This document shows, in pieces, positions 30,801 to 41,700 of a stretch of 64,000 nucleotides of DNA. The notes below the pieces were generated by a model, which was not told the DNA's origin, made no database searches, and saw only the letters and a program-made list of their open reading frames with translations. The stretch covers positions 372,001 through 436,000 of the forward strand of contig OW568869.1 of NCBI GenBank assembly GCA_938743325.2, written 5' to 3'. The stretch comes from Pycnococcus provasolii. Its lineage: Eukaryota; Chlorophyta; Pseudoscourfieldiophyceae; Pseudoscourfieldiales; Pycnococcaceae. A program made the translations under genes and the position numbers. Numbering within the stretch: the first letter of the stretch is position 1; each line of letters starts with the position of its first letter.

Positions 30801-31398
30801 TCAGCGCAAGGAGGGAGCGGAGATCAACGCCAGCCTGTGGGCACTTAAGGAGTGCGCGCGCGCGCTGAACATGATCAAGCGAAGCAATGGCCGGCAGCAC
30901 GTGCACGTGCCGTACCGTAGTTCCACGCTCACGAAGGTGCTGCAGGAGTCGTTCGCGAGACGCGATGCGAAGCTACACGTGGTTGGCACCGTCAGCCCTT
31001 CTGCGAGCGACACGGAGCATAGCCTTGAGACTCTCAAGTTCGTGACGATGCTAGGGGGCTCTTCGGGCGACTCGCACGGTGCAAGCGAGGAGCGCGAGGA
31101 CGTGCCACGCGACCTCCGCTGGGATGGCGTCTCCGCGATGCGCCACATCGCGAAGCGCGTGATTCCACCGCACCTGTGGGACAACGCGGAGCTTAAGCAG
31201 TGGTGCCACGCCCAGCGAGGTTTGGCGGCACAGTGCCGCATCCCTCCGAATTTGACTGGAAGGGAGGTTGTGCGCATGAACCGCGCTGCGCTTGCAGCAC
31301 TCTGCGGTGGCGACGGTAGCGCGGGTGCCGCCTTGCACGACCTCCTGCGGAACGAGATTCAGCGTTGCAGCAACCTCAAGGCACAAGGCGCTCTGTGA
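27812..31398 (+). CDS. Kinesin-13-like motor protein with SAM-like tail
   Basis: 1130 residues in two exons: 27812-27883 and 28078-31398 (intron GTAAGT...TATGTAG, 194 bp). A basic Ala-rich helix (AARDAAAWAAKRRQALVAAEQKRAERR) follows the junction. Residues about 80-650 are low-complexity and Ala/Pro/Arg-rich. The motor starts at about 657 (VKAFVRKRPLFEHELKKGEFD, the kinesin-13 style opening), with the P-loop GQTGSGKTF at about 755, switch I NANSSRSH at about 877 and switch II DCAGSE at about 915 (Cys replaces the usual Leu). The end (LWDNAELKQWCHAQRG...NLTGREVVRMNRAAL) looks like a SAM domain. KIF24 also pairs SAM with a kinesin-13 motor, but N-terminally. Microtubule depolymerase is the family role. 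The motor lies C-terminal, which is unusual for kinesin-13. Confidence 0.85.
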
Positions 31399-31468
31399 GT
31401 ACAAAAACCTTCGATTGTTGATATATATCAAAGATTTGAGTATGTGATAACACAGTGCAGTAGTTTAG

Positions 31469-31958
31469 CGTTTACATAAACAAAAGATCAAATTTACATT
31501 AAAAACCCTTCCACCCACCGCAAGTCGAAAACAATTGTCTGAAAATGACGGGCAAGACATGCGCATCATTTTGCAACCTTCACTTTTTTTTTCCGTTATA
31601 AAAATAATGACGTTTTGGGCTGACCAATAGTGAAGTGAAACAGAAAAATGGCGCCGACTTAAAAAATTCTGTGCCAGAGCGGGATCCCAGAGAGACATTT
31701 TTTTTTCTCGACATTCTCGGAAATTGCAAATATGGTTCCGAGGAAAGTGCAAACGATCAAATCTTTGCTCTTCATCTGTGCCTCTGTTAAGTCGCCGCTT
31801 GATCCGCGCACTGCTGTATCTGGTGGTGGTTTGGTGGAAGGTGATGGGCTGGGTGGTGGGCTCGCTGCCTACTGCGAGAAGGCGTTCGGCGCGTCCTTTG
31901 GCAAGACGTCGCACCACATATCCGATCGTTTACATAAACAAAATATCAAATTTACATT
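31469..31958. repeat. 32-bp direct repeats bounding a 426-bp segment
   Basis: CGTTTACATAAACAAAA, then G or T, then ATCAAATTTACATT at 31469-31500 and again at 31927-31958, 31 of 32 identical. The second copy includes the last Met codon and stop of the fibrillin gene. The segment between them is more AT-rich than its surroundings and contains one long open minus-strand frame (31465-31917) without an early ATG or known domain. Either a local duplication of the fibrillin 3' end or an insertion with long target repeats could explain it. Confidence 0.8.
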
Positions 31959-32578
31959 TCGAAGTCGCTCGGAACCTGAACGGCAATACCACCGCTGCTG
32001 CGGAAGATGCGTACTTTGTCGTCCGCGTAGAGCACCTCGAATTCTCCGGGACCGCTTATTGGGAGGTCAAACTTCGCATTGTCTCCGAAAGTTAACATAC
32101 CTTCGACGATAGATACGTCAAAAGCGCATGGCATGCGATCGCGCTTGTATTTGCACGTTCCCTTGGCCGTAATTGTCACACGCGCACCGAAGAGTTCCGC
32201 CCAGTTGAGCACGTCTCCACTAGCAACGTCGATCGCCTGGCCCGCACGCGACTCGCCGGCAACTGCCTGAACAGCTTTAGCGACGATTGGTCGCCACGCC
32301 ATGGTGCCTTCGCTCCACACGACCTGCCACGGCAGACTTGTGAACGCGCGGCTGTCAAGCGTATTTCCCTTTTGTTGTTCCGTGAGTTGTTGAATGATGG
32401 CTTTTATTTGCCCATCATCATCGGGTTTCTTTCGATCAACAAGTCTTAGAAGTTCAGAAGGAGACTGAGACGAGCATTCAGACGAACATGTAGGTCGACG
32501 TCGACGACGACGGCTTGACACCGGAGTCGGAGGAGTCGCAGATAACGCTCGCGAACGCGTCATAAAGCCGAGCCCCAT
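31952..32578 (-). CDS. PAP/fibrillin family plastid lipid-associated protein
   Basis: 208 residues from ATG 32578. A Ser/Arg-rich transit peptide (about 1-45) precedes a short helical part (ELLRLVDRKK) and the fibrillin lipocalin-like domain: SLPWQVVWSEGTMAWRP, GDVLNWAELFGARVTITAKG, FDVSIVEGMLTFGDNAKFDLP and a final GPGEFEVLYADDKVRIFRSSGG that replaces the usual LDEDLRISRGDRGN ending. Fibrillins coat plastoglobules or sit in the stroma and bind hydrophobic metabolites. The subgroup is not resolvable by eye. Confidence 0.8.
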   Translation of the reverse strand: MGLGFMTRSRALSATPPTPVSSRRRRRRPTCSSECSSQSPSELLRLVDRKKPDDDGQIKAIIQQLTEQQKGNTLDSRAFTSLPWQVVWSEGTMAWRPIVAKAVQAVAGESRAGQAIDVASGDVLNWAELFGARVTITAKGTCKYKRDRMPCAFDVSIVEGMLTFGDNAKFDLPISGPGEFEVLYADDKVRIFRSSGGIAVQVPSDFEM

Positions 32579-33408
32579 GGCGGGAGAGATCAGAAGAGGT
32601 CTGTCTCCCCAGCGCGCTCGGGAGGCTGCGAACTCTGAGAAAAATGAAACCCCCAACTCACTCACAAACCCCCAGACAAGACTCCTCGCCAACCAGACCT
32701 CAAACCAGACCCAAACCAGACCAGAGATGCCGACTTGGCGGAAGCCGGAAGGGAGAGGAGGGGAGGCGTTGACTTCTTCGACTTTGACAGTTTGACTCTT
32801 CTCTCTCTTCTCTCTCTCTCCGTGCGCTAATAAAGCATGGGCGGAGGAGCGTGTTGCCTGTTGCCTGTTGCCTGTGCATGTACCGGGTACTGGAATGAGG
32901 AATCACGGAATGCAAGGCCAGGCCAGGCCATAATGCGAGGGGTGGGGAGGACTGCCTGCCTGATCTCGCTGATCTTCTGTGAGTTCCTAGTCTAAGGTGG
33001 TCTAAAGAGTGAAGTTAACAACAACTGACAGACGACGGCCTCTGGCTGTCTGGTGGCGACGACTTTTCGACCCGACCCGACCCGGCCTTACGCCCTAACC
33101 CTTCGAAGGGGCGTTGCCCGGGGACTCGCCTTGCCTTGCCCGCACTTGCCCGACTGCGGCCGGACTCCCTCGTCTCGCCTCGGGCGACTTGTGCATCACC
33201 TTGAGCAACTCCGTGTCGGTGTCATTCCCACTCCCACTCCCGACTCGGACACCTTGACGTGGTTACTCGAGTACTCCTCGTTTCTTATTTCTTATTTCCG
33301 TTTTTCTAACATCGGTTCCTTTTCATCTTCGTGCTCCTCTCTTGTTGCTTGAAGGACACGGACTGTAGCACAGCTTTCCAAAGGAAGAAAGAAAGAAAGA
33401 AGAAAGGA
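32579..33408. other. Divergent promoter region, no gene seen
   Basis: 830 bp between the fibrillin and the coiled-coil gene. It contains short tandem repeats: TTGCCTG x3 at about 32854-32873, GGCCA repeats near 32920, GACCC at about 33065-33080, and a single CCCTAACCC at about 33090. A GAAAGAAAGAAAG run precedes the coiled-coil start. Confidence 0.5.
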
Positions 33409-35067
33409 ATGGCACGCGGTTTTGGTACAACGCGAAGCAGCCCCATGTCAAGCAGCTGGGCGGGAACGCACTTCCAGGACTTCGCGTCGGAGCTCACGCC
33501 GCGACGTGGCATTGGAAGACAGCTCGAAAACGTTACCAGACCCATGCCAAGACGAACGGTAGAGGCGGCGCCTGACAACGAAAGCGCGATGCTCACCAAG
33601 TTTCTCAACGACATGCACGGGACGTTCGACACGACAAACGCCGCCGGAATGGCAGGAGGTGGGTCGCTCACCGCAAGGGCGGGAAGTGGCGGTGCGACTC
33701 TTAGGCTCCCAGCCAACTCTGACGCTGGTGTGTGGGTAAGCAGGGATATGTGGCGCGCCGTGCGGCGGCAGCTCGACGAAAAGAGCCAGGAAGTGCACTC
33801 CATGCAGCAGGACCACACGAGGGTCGCCGCTGAATTCAAAGAGGAACTCGAGGCATCCCGCGCGCGATACGACGAGCTGGAGGAGCACTTCAGGCAAGTG
33901 GAGCGGCAACTGAAGTCTGAAATTGCGCAGCAAGAGAGACTTGTCTCGGCCATGCGGGATGACCTCAAGACGCGGGAAGTTGGTGCAGACAGGCAGCGCC
34001 ACGAACACGTTGCGCAGACAGAGCAGCTGATGAAGCACCTGTGGGAGCGCGACGACGTGGCTGCGCGATGCGAGGCTCTGACAAAACGTCTCGACGACTC
34101 GGAGTTCAACCTTCAGGCGGCACACCACCGCAACCAGATGAACGAGCAGCGCATCGCCAGCCTCGAAAGCGAGCTGTCGTTCTTCCGGGAAAGGCACGAG
34201 GGTGACCAGGCTAAGATCGCGGACCTGCAGCGTGCGAATGCTGACGCCAACAGTTCCATCAAGGAGCTGGAGGGCGTCTGCGAGAGCTACAAGGATGAGC
34301 TCCTCACCATGCGACAGCCAGACGATGAGCTTCAGGCGGAAGTGCTGCGCCTGCAGAGTGACAACCAGAGGCTCGTGCACATGCTTGAGGGAACGAAGGA
34401 GTACGGCAAGTTCATGAACGATTTGGCAGCCTCGCGTGGAGTGCACTACATCCCGTTGTCGGAGTGCCTCGTTGAGGAGGGCATGGTGAGCGAGCCGTTC
34501 GCGCCGTTGCGCGATCGACCGATTGTCATTGACGAGGAGGCGTTCCACTGGGTGCCGAAGCGCACGATCCACCTTACGATGGCATTTGCCGAAAAGCTGT
34601 TCCCCAAGGTTCCCATCCAGCCGTTTATGATGCTACTGCTGCAGCTGAACAAAGTTTGGCGCGATGCGGAGAAGCAGAGGGTGGAGGATGTTCACGCCAG
34701 GACGGAGAAAAAGGCGTCGAAGCTTCGTCGGCAGGTGGCGCAAAACAAGCCGTATCAGCAGGTGGTATCGCAGAGTCGCATCGGCTACTTGAAAAAGCAG
34801 CTAAAGCACGAGGAGCGTGTTGTGGCCAAGCTCCGCGACCAGAAGAAGGACAAACGTGACAAGGAAAAGGACGAGAACAAGTTCTTGCTCGAATGGGGTC
34901 TCAGCACGATTGAAAAGCTCAGCCAGCAGGTTGTGAACACCACGGACGAAAACAGGAGTTTGAAGAAGCACTTCACGCACTCATCGCTTACTGGAAATTC
35001 GCCGGTGCATCCTAGTGCGTCGATGGCTGGTGAACCAACGCCGACATACAGCACGCCGCTTCCATGA
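33409..35067 (+). CDS. Conserved-looking coiled-coil protein, possibly ciliary
   Basis: 552 residues from ATG 33409; upstream in-frame starts are not ATG. Residues about 105-350 form a long coiled coil (RRQLDEKSQEVHSMQQ onwards). A compact segment at about 355-430 contains KFMNDLAASRGVHYIPLSECL, PLRDRPIVIDEEAFHWVPKRTI and FPKVPIQPFMMLLLQLNKVWR. A basic Lys-rich coiled coil (about 440-520) follows. The compact segment looks like a real domain, not filler. The overall shape recalls basal-body or axoneme-associated proteins, and BBS7 elsewhere in the window shows ciliary genes persist, but I cannot name the family. Confidence 0.6.
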   Translation: MARGFGTTRSSPMSSSWAGTHFQDFASELTPRRGIGRQLENVTRPMPRRTVEAAPDNESAMLTKFLNDMHGTFDTTNAAGMAGGGSLTARAGSGGATLRLPANSDAGVWVSRDMWRAVRRQLDEKSQEVHSMQQDHTRVAAEFKEELEASRARYDELEEHFRQVERQLKSEIAQQERLVSAMRDDLKTREVGADRQRHEHVAQTEQLMKHLWERDDVAARCEALTKRLDDSEFNLQAAHHRNQMNEQRIASLESELSFFRERHEGDQAKIADLQRANADANSSIKELEGVCESYKDELLTMRQPDDELQAEVLRLQSDNQRLVHMLEGTKEYGKFMNDLAASRGVHYIPLSECLVEEGMVSEPFAPLRDRPIVIDEEAFHWVPKRTIHLTMAFAEKLFPKVPIQPFMMLLLQLNKVWRDAEKQRVEDVHARTEKKASKLRRQVAQNKPYQQVVSQSRIGYLKKQLKHEERVVAKLRDQKKDKRDKEKDENKFLLEWGLSTIEKLSQQVVNTTDENRSLKKHFTHSSLTGNSPVHPSASMAGEPTPTYSTPLP

Positions 35068-35777
35068 TTATTTTCTTTTGAGCAAAAAAGTCAAAGTAAA
35101 CCCATAAATTATGCTTAATTCAGAATGTGCAGCTGTCACCACCAGCGCCGCCTGAGACCGATCCCTGCCGACTTCGCGCTGCAGTCGCCAAGCGCCCTCC
35201 AGTGCCTCCTTGACGCGCACGTTGTCCTTATCGAAGTTGTGTTCGATGCCGTGCTCGGCGTGAACCTAGCGCAGCACGGACACCGGGTGTTAGCCGCCGT
35301 GTTTGCCCTGTCTGTAGCGCAACGTGCCGTCCTCCTCGTGTTCGCCAGTGTCACGGAATGAGGAGGTGGGGGGCAGTTAGGGGTTGGAATGGAGGCAGGA
35401 TAGGCGGATACAAGCTGGATAGGAGGTTTTTTTTTTGGGCGAGGTGCGAGGTGCGACGATGGGCCAATGCTATGCCAAATGCACTCGATGGGACGGTTAG
35501 AGACGATGCACGATGGCTCCAGGTGCATGGAGAGTCGGCGGCCGCCTTTCTCGCCGACGGAAGAGGAAGGCAGGCCAGGGACAGGACAGGATCACAGGAC
35601 AGGGAGTCCCTCCTAGGCTCATAAGTACCTCATAGGGGAGGGGGAAAGCAGGCATTGAGGCTCGTGGGCCGCGACCCCGTCCGTCCCGTCCCTTCTAAGC
35701 CTTCGTCTCCCGTCTCCGCGGCGCCTCCATTTTACTGCCTCACACAACTACGGTACCAGGTTCAGGAGGTCGGGCCC
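35068..35777. other. Intergenic with a coding-like minus-strand segment
   Basis: 710 bp. On the minus strand, 35265 down to about 35130 reads as a highly codon-biased peptide (VHAEHGIEHNFDKDNVRV and onward), and the same frame just upstream reads GEHEEDGTLRYRQGKHGG, but the two parts are separated by in-frame stops. It may be exons of an unresolved gene or a decayed copy. A plus-strand 78-codon frame at 35125-35361 covers the same bases. The stretch 35560-35660 contains AGGACAGG-type repeats. Confidence 0.4.
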
Positions 35778-37649
35778 ATGGGTGCAGGCGCGGCTGAAGA
35801 AGATATGATGGAGCTTGAGGAAGAGGAGCCTGAGGCGCCCGCTGACGAGGAAGAGTCGGACTCAGACGAGGGTGATGACCAGGACGCGGCACCGGCGTTG
35901 CAGACTTTGGTCGCAGCGACCAAAACTGTGCCGAAGAAAAAGCGCCAGAGATCGTCGCCTTACAAGGGTGTGCGTCAGCGGCCGTGGGGAAAGTGGGCTG
36001 CGGAGATCCGCGACCCTGTCAAGGCTCAGCGACTATGGCTAGGCACTTTCGACACGGCTGAAGAGGCTGCGCGTGCGTACGACTGCGCAGCGCGACGCAT
36101 ACGCAAGGGCAAGCCACGCACAAACTTCGACATGCCGCCGGGAGGCGACGAGCCGATACCCGTGAGCGTACTTGTCGCACTCGCGACTGTTAGGCCAGAG
36201 CTGCGAGACGCGGCGGCAGCGGCAGTGCAGGCTTCCAAGGTCCCCCCGCCACCGCCGGCGCCACCGTCTACGTCATCTGAAAGACCGCCGAATCGGTTTG
36301 GATTGAACAGTGACGCGGTCGCGGCTGCCAACGCCCTGCTCGGAGCGGCGGCGTCTGCACCGCACCTTTTCTCGGTCGCGTCGCAATTAGCTGCGACTGC
36401 TGCTCAACAACCGCCACCTCCACCTCCTAGCTACAGCATGGGTGGTATTCCACCGCCGCCGCCGCCGCCGCCGCCTGTCTCGTCATCTTCAGGTGCACGC
36501 GACCCTCCACCACCACCACCGCCGCCGCCGCCGCTGGTTTCACCCAATGCAGCGGCGGCTGCGATTGCTCTGATGGCTGGCCAAAATCCTTTTTCGTCGC
36601 TGGCGGCTGCAGCACAGCTGCCGCGGTCGTCAGCTGGATCAGGATTCGGCGCCGCCGGGGAGATGCCACCTCCACCTCCCCCGCCGCTGCCCGAAGCACG
36701 AACAGCGTATGGCCCTAAGGGAAAGGCGAAGAGGGGGCGCAAGCTTCCCGAAACGGTCGTATCTGCCGCACAAAGCGCGTCGGCTCTAACAGACTCGGAG
36801 TATCAAGCACTTCACCTCGCAAGGCCGTGGTTCTCTGGAGTTGCGCAGGCACAGCAGGCAAATGCCGACGCGACCGCGCAGCTCGCGGCTCTCCTGTACG
36901 GCGGAATAGCGCCGCCGCCGAATTCTGGTGTGGGTGGAGATGCGGCGCAGGCGCTGAACCCCAGCTCGGTGGCGGCAGCGGCTGCGCTTGCAGCCGTAAC
37001 CTCACAGAGTCCAACTGGGTCGCTTCTGCAGAACCAGACGAGCCCGACCAACTCGATGTTCCTCAACCCTCAGGCACTCGCAACGATGATGCGCGTGGTT
37101 GAGGAGGCGCGTCGGAATTCGTCCATCCGAAGCCGTAAAAGCGTTGGTTCCGATCCCGCGTCGGTGGATCGCAGTCGTCGCAGCTCGATGGAGAGCATTC
37201 AGGGAGATTTTGAGCTCGACTTGAGCGAGCAACCTGGCGGCCTTGCTGCAGCGCTTGGCATGGCCGCGGAGGGCATGTTGATCGACCAACAAAATCGCGC
37301 TGCGAGCCCAGCTCTCGCGGCAGCTGCTGCGGGAGGATCGGCGCAACCAAGTGCCGGCGTGCTTTTTGGCAACAACTCACATGCAATGAACCAGGCGCTT
37401 GCTTTGCTGGCGGCACAGCGACAACAATTCGGACAACTCGCGGCGGCGGCGCAAGGATCCGTACGGAATGCCGGCGGCAGCGGCAGTGGCGCCCCGGGCG
37501 CAAGTGTTGCGGCGGGTCTTGATCATTCGCCAAGCATGAATGCTGCGGCGGTGCTGAATTCACTTAGTGTGGCTGGAGAGCTGAACGCGGAACTTCTCCA
37601 CGGATGGACGGCAAGGAAGCCTAGCTGGGACATGACACCCAATGCCTAA
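35778..37649 (+). CDS. AP2/ERF-domain transcription factor
   Basis: 623 residues from ATG 35778. An acidic N-terminus ([19 protein letters not shown]) is followed by a basic KKKRQR stretch and one AP2/ERF DNA-binding domain at about 60-118. That domain contains [37 protein letters not shown] and [14 protein letters not shown]; the three-strand sheet residues and the YRG-type element are intact. A single AP2 domain places it in the ERF/DREB group. The remaining about 500 residues are low-complexity, with Ala-rich and polyproline runs (PPPPPPPP at several points), and a Ser-rich [11 protein letters not shown] patch that could be phosphorylated. It has no intron. Likely a nuclear regulator; targets unknown. 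Confidence 0.9.
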   Translation: MGAGAAEEDMMELEEEEPEAPADEEESDSDEGDDQDAAPALQTLVAATKTVPKKKRQRSSPYKGVRQRPWGKWAAEIRDPVKAQRLWLGTFDTAEEAARAYDCAARRIRKGKPRTNFDMPPGGDEPIPVSVLVALATVRPELRDAAAAAVQASKVPPPPPAPPSTSSERPPNRFGLNSDAVAAANALLGAAASAPHLFSVASQLAATAAQQPPPPPPSYSMGGIPPPPPPPPPVSSSSGARDPPPPPPPPPPLVSPNAAAAAIALMAGQNPFSSLAAAAQLPRSSAGSGFGAAGEMPPPPPPPLPEARTAYGPKGKAKRGRKLPETVVSAAQSASALTDSEYQALHLARPWFSGVAQAQQANADATAQLAALLYGGIAPPPNSGVGGDAAQALNPSSVAAAAALAAVTSQSPTGSLLQNQTSPTNSMFLNPQALATMMRVVEEARRNSSIRSRKSVGSDPASVDRSRRSSMESIQGDFELDLSEQPGGLAAALGMAAEGMLIDQQNRAASPALAAAAAGGSAQPSAGVLFGNNSHAMNQALALLAAQRQQFGQLAAAAQGSVRNAGGSGSGAPGASVAAGLDHSPSMNAAAVLNSLSVAGELNAELLHGWTARKPSWDMTPNA

Positions 37650-37762
37650 TCTTCACGCGTGTACATATATGAGCAATTGGCCTGAAGCTAATAAGATACG
37701 TAAGAATATGGAGGATTGCAGAGGAAAGTAAAGAAGTAGGTGTTTTTTGAAATTGAACACAT

Positions 37763-38596
37763 TTACAACGACTCGCTAGTCACACCACCACGTGCAACGA
37801 GGCGTCGGAGAATCGCCACTTGCTTGCGCCACAGAGTCGCCTTGGTCGCGGGAAAGCCGCCGTGGTCGTTCCCAGGGACCTCTATATCCTTGATGACACC
37901 AGCCTTAGCCGCGATGCGAGAATGCGGCGCGACCGTGACGTGATCGGCAACCGCGCTTTTACCTCCCATCACCACGCGTTCGCCAAGCGAGCTGCTTCCG
38001 CCGAGTGCGACGTGAGCGCACAAGATGCAGTTTTCCCCAAGTTGCGCGTTGTGCCCGACCTGCACCATATTATCGAGCTTGCATCCGTTGCCAATCACAG
38101 TGTCTCGCCGTGAGCCACGGTCCACGCAAGTGTTGGCGCCAAGCTCGACGTCATCACCTATGATAACGCCAAGCTCCTGTGGCACTTTCACCATACGCCC
38201 CGCGTCCTCGTCGAAGTAGAACCCAAACCCATCCTGCCCGATGCAAACGCCGTGATGGAACACGCACCGACGTCCAACCTTGCAGTTCGACAGCCTCACG
38301 CCAAAGCTCATGTGTGTGTCTTCTCCCACCTGCACATCCTCACCGACGATAGAGTTCGCGCCAATGACGACGCGCGCGCCAATGACTGCGCCTTCGAGGA
38401 CGACCGCACCAGCTTGGACGTTTGCCGATGGGTGTACGGAAGCCGTGGGGTGGATAAACGCCGTCGGGTGTGTGGCTGCAGTGTTGGCATGCGCGACGTC
38501 AGGAGCGCATGCCACCACTCTCTGGACGCGAACGCGAACGCGTGCGCGTGCAAGACCGGCACCGCGGAAGACGGCTTTGGTGTGGGTGGACGCCAT
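37763..38596 (-). CDS. lpxD: LpxD-like UDP-acylglucosamine N-acyltransferase
   Basis: 277 residues from ATG 38596. The N-terminal about 40 residues (Ala/Arg/Val-rich, RARVRVRVQRVV) look like a mitochondrial or plastid presequence. The body is a left-handed beta helix of hexapeptide repeats (ASVHPSANVQAGAVV, LEGAVIGARVVIGANSIV). The LpxD hallmark FHHGVCIGQDGFGFYFD is present with the catalytic-type His, followed by GVIIGDDVELGANTCVDRG and LDNMVQVGHNAQLG. In bacteria LpxD adds the second acyl chain in lipid A synthesis. Plants retain mitochondrial LpxD. The UDP-binding N-terminal domain of bacterial LpxD is missing or very short. A (TTAGGG)4 array begins 44 bp upstream of the start. Confidence 0.88.
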   Translation of the reverse strand: MASTHTKAVFRGAGLARARVRVRVQRVVACAPDVAHANTAATHPTAFIHPTASVHPSANVQAGAVVLEGAVIGARVVIGANSIVGEDVQVGEDTHMSFGVRLSNCKVGRRCVFHHGVCIGQDGFGFYFDEDAGRMVKVPQELGVIIGDDVELGANTCVDRGSRRDTVIGNGCKLDNMVQVGHNAQLGENCILCAHVALGGSSSLGERVVMGGKSAVADHVTVAPHSRIAAKAGVIKDIEVPGNDHGGFPATKATLWRKQVAILRRLVARGGVTSESL

Positions 38597-38639
38597 ATCC
38601 GTACGAGGGCGACTGACACAGGTGGTATGAAGGATTCGG

Positions 38640-38663
38640 TTAGGGTTAGGGTTAGGGTTAGGG
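38640..38663 (+). repeat. Interstitial telomere-type array, (TTAGGG)4
   Basis: Four perfect units between the LpxD-like start (38596) and the VWA gene's 3' end (38736). It lies in the presumed 5' UTR or core promoter of LpxD. Confidence 0.95.
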
Positions 38664-38735
38664 ATTTGGTAATCACAAACTTCGTCACACAACTTGTGTA
38701 GGATGTATGTAGTCGGCCAGTGCATGTACTGTACC

Positions 38736-41700
38736 TCAAATGACACTGTTCGGGTTCTGCATGCCACCGTACATTATGGGCGCGCCGTGCCTCTCGTCAC
38801 CGTAGTCGCCGTGCGCGAGGTGATGAACCGGAGACGCGCCCACAGCTCCCTCCGGAGAAGTTGGCGGACTTAGCGTACGTGCAATCTCCACTTGGTCACG
38901 AGTGATATTGCGCATTGTTAAGTAAATCCCAACGCCAATGGCACCCAGCACGACGCACGCGGCGAATGTGCCACCCACGGCTGCGCCGACGTTCACGTTG
39001 TTGCTGCTGCCACCCCCCGATGCTGCCTTGGTCGTCAGCGCCGTAATCAAAGCATTTGTCTTTGGCGGCGGCGGAGATGGCGGTTTCACGAGTGGCGGAG
39101 GTGGCGGACTCGTTGGCGGCGGTGGTGGCACTCCAACCACGCCGCCTCCGGGGGGCAGAGCCACCGATCCCAAGAGCACGCCAACCTTTTCGATGTTCGC
39201 CTTAACGGCACCACTTGTAACTCCAGATGCGAGCGCGCTCGCGGCGGCGGCGGCATTGGATCGGCTGCTTGACAACAGTCCGAACTCCGCGCGCACGCCC
39301 TCGATGGCCGCAGCGCGCACGGCAACGGCCGATGAAGCGCCAAGCAAGCCCTGCTTCTTAAGCTGGTTTTGGAAAGAACCGTTGCCCACCGCTGTATTCA
39401 TCGCGGCCGTCGCCTCCGCAGCCTGCACTGTTGTGGCTGCGCGAAGCTCGTAGTCGACAATTGTTTTTACCTGCAAAATAGCACGTCGACGCTGCGAGGT
39501 CGAAACGACGGTGCACTGGCTCTGTGGCACGCGCGTTACCGCTGATGCTGCACGGCAAAACACCGTGCTATCAATGGCGCTCCACGTTCCGCCAGAAATT
39601 CCAAACACCTGAACAGTTCCTACGACGACATGCGACACCGTTCCCACCTGTACTGTCGCCGCCGTGTTGGTTCCGGTGTCTAGGAATGATTGCATGGCGG
39701 TGCCAACTTGATTAATCTGATCCGTGCGGAGAGACGAGGCGTCTCCACCAGTCAGCCGCAGAGAAACCACCACGTCGCTTTTCGTATCCTCGGCGATTAC
39801 GGGGTATGGGGCCAATGTCGTGGTTGGCGGCGGCGGGCTTGGCGGCGGAGGAGGAGGTGGCGGCGGCGGTCTTGGCGGTGGCGGTGGCGGTGGCGAGGGC
39901 AAAGCCTGGGTCGTTGCCGATGGCGGTGGCGGTGGAGGTGGCGGTGGCGGTGGAGGGGGAGGAGGCGGAGGAGGAGGGCTCAGGTCCACGAGGCCTGGCA
40001 CGGTGAGGTTGTATGTCGCCTTGCATCCGGCTGAAAATCCATTTGCCGAGAAAGGCACGGAGAGACGCGTGCCCGTTGTTTGACCCTTCATTCCTATTTC
40101 GAGCGTATGCGTGCCACTGCGCTTCGGCGAGCAGTAGCCGACGACAAAGGAATTGGAAAGAGCTTGAGTGAGCGCTTGTGCTGCGGAAACGAATGCCGTC
40201 GCCAATCCTCCACTCGAGGTCGCGGCGGTCCAGCCCGTCTTGCCAAAGGACTGCAAGGTGGACGTCGAAACGCTGCCAAGGCCGACGGCGTAGACGTTGT
40301 GCGTTGTGGCGGCAACTGCCGACGCTGCCGTCGAAGAAGGTACCCACGCCGTATTGTCCTCGCCGTCGGTGAACAGGACGACATTGCCGATGAGGTACTG
40401 CGCGTTGTTGACGAGCAGCTGACTGCGTGTGTCGAGCAACTGCAAGGCGGAGATCACCGCACCGTTTAAATTTGTCGGCTGAGGATCGGTGAACAGATTA
40501 GAGCAATCCTCCGGAATCGCATCGATCGCCGCCTTGATGACTTTCACGCTCTTCGTGTAACCCTGCAGCGTCACTAGCGTCTGATCGCCCGCGAACGCGT
40601 ACATGCTAAACTCTCGGCTATCCTCGCAGTCGCTCGCTGCGTACACCTGGTCCACGAAGTTCTTCGCCGCGGCTCGCAGAGCCGTGAGCGACGGGCGAAC
40701 GGAACCGGACAGATCGAGCACGAATTGATAGCTTTGGATTTTGGGAACGCAGCTCCAGTTCGACTCCTTCGCATCGATGAGAGCATTGTCCTCCTTGAGC
40801 TCGAAGATGGAACATGGAAGCCCGCTGCACTTTGAGTATGGATTGCCGGCAACGATGGTGTTGCCGGTGCAGTCCTTCATGCGGAAGTACGCGAGCACGA
40901 GGCTGTCGGAAGAACTGATGCGCACGCTGCTATCTGTGAATTGCGCGCAGTCTGGTATGACGATTCGTACGCATCGCATGTCCGATGTCAGGTACCCATC
41001 AAAGGCATAGAAGCAGATGACGGTGTCACTGGCGCGATTATCGGTCACCACTTCCGTCTCTCCTATTTGCACGGGCGCTGGTGTCGGCCACACAAATTTA
41101 CGACTGACTCGGTTAGGGGCAAGCCGCACGTGATCTAGGAGATACAGCTGGTCGGTTATTGCGCCACGCGACGTGCTCTGAATCTCAAGCTCACTGCAGC
41201 TATCTTCGTCTTCAGCCACGAGGAAGAATTCGATGTCCTGGCCACGGATGCCTACCGCTTTAGCACGCGGCGACGGCGAGAATCCGCCAACATCAGATGG
41301 GTCGAGTCGTGGCGTGCCCTCGGGTACATCACATGAGCAGTCGACCCACTTGGGCTTTGTGTTCATGTAGCACGTAGCGAGCTGCGGTCGCACGGGTATC
41401 ATCTGCAGCAGGTGTCTCCTGGCGCCATGCTGGTACGAGCCATCGAGAATGTCGTCGAGAGACATCGCGGTAGTTCCTGCCTCCCACTGCTCCGAACGCT
41501 GCTGCTCGTCATATCCCAAAAGGCGTCGGCGACTGCTAAACTGAAACGGCGGCGGAGGTGGCGGTGGCGGTCTTGGCGGTGGCGGAGGCGGCGGGGGAGG
41601 CGGCGGTAGCGGGGGCGGGGGTGGCGGAGGTGGGCTCGGCGGCAATTCCTCGCAACCCGCAGGGCAGCATGTGGTAGCGGCGCTCACGCACTTGTGTTCT

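Noticed and set aside
29167-30906. 579-codon open frame on the minus strand
   Set aside because: It is exactly antisense to the kinesin motor. Its Arg/His/Cys-rich composition is what high-GC coding DNA gives on the opposite strand.
36431-36742. Glycine-rich minus-strand frame
   Set aside because: Complement of the polyproline codons of the AP2/ERF gene.
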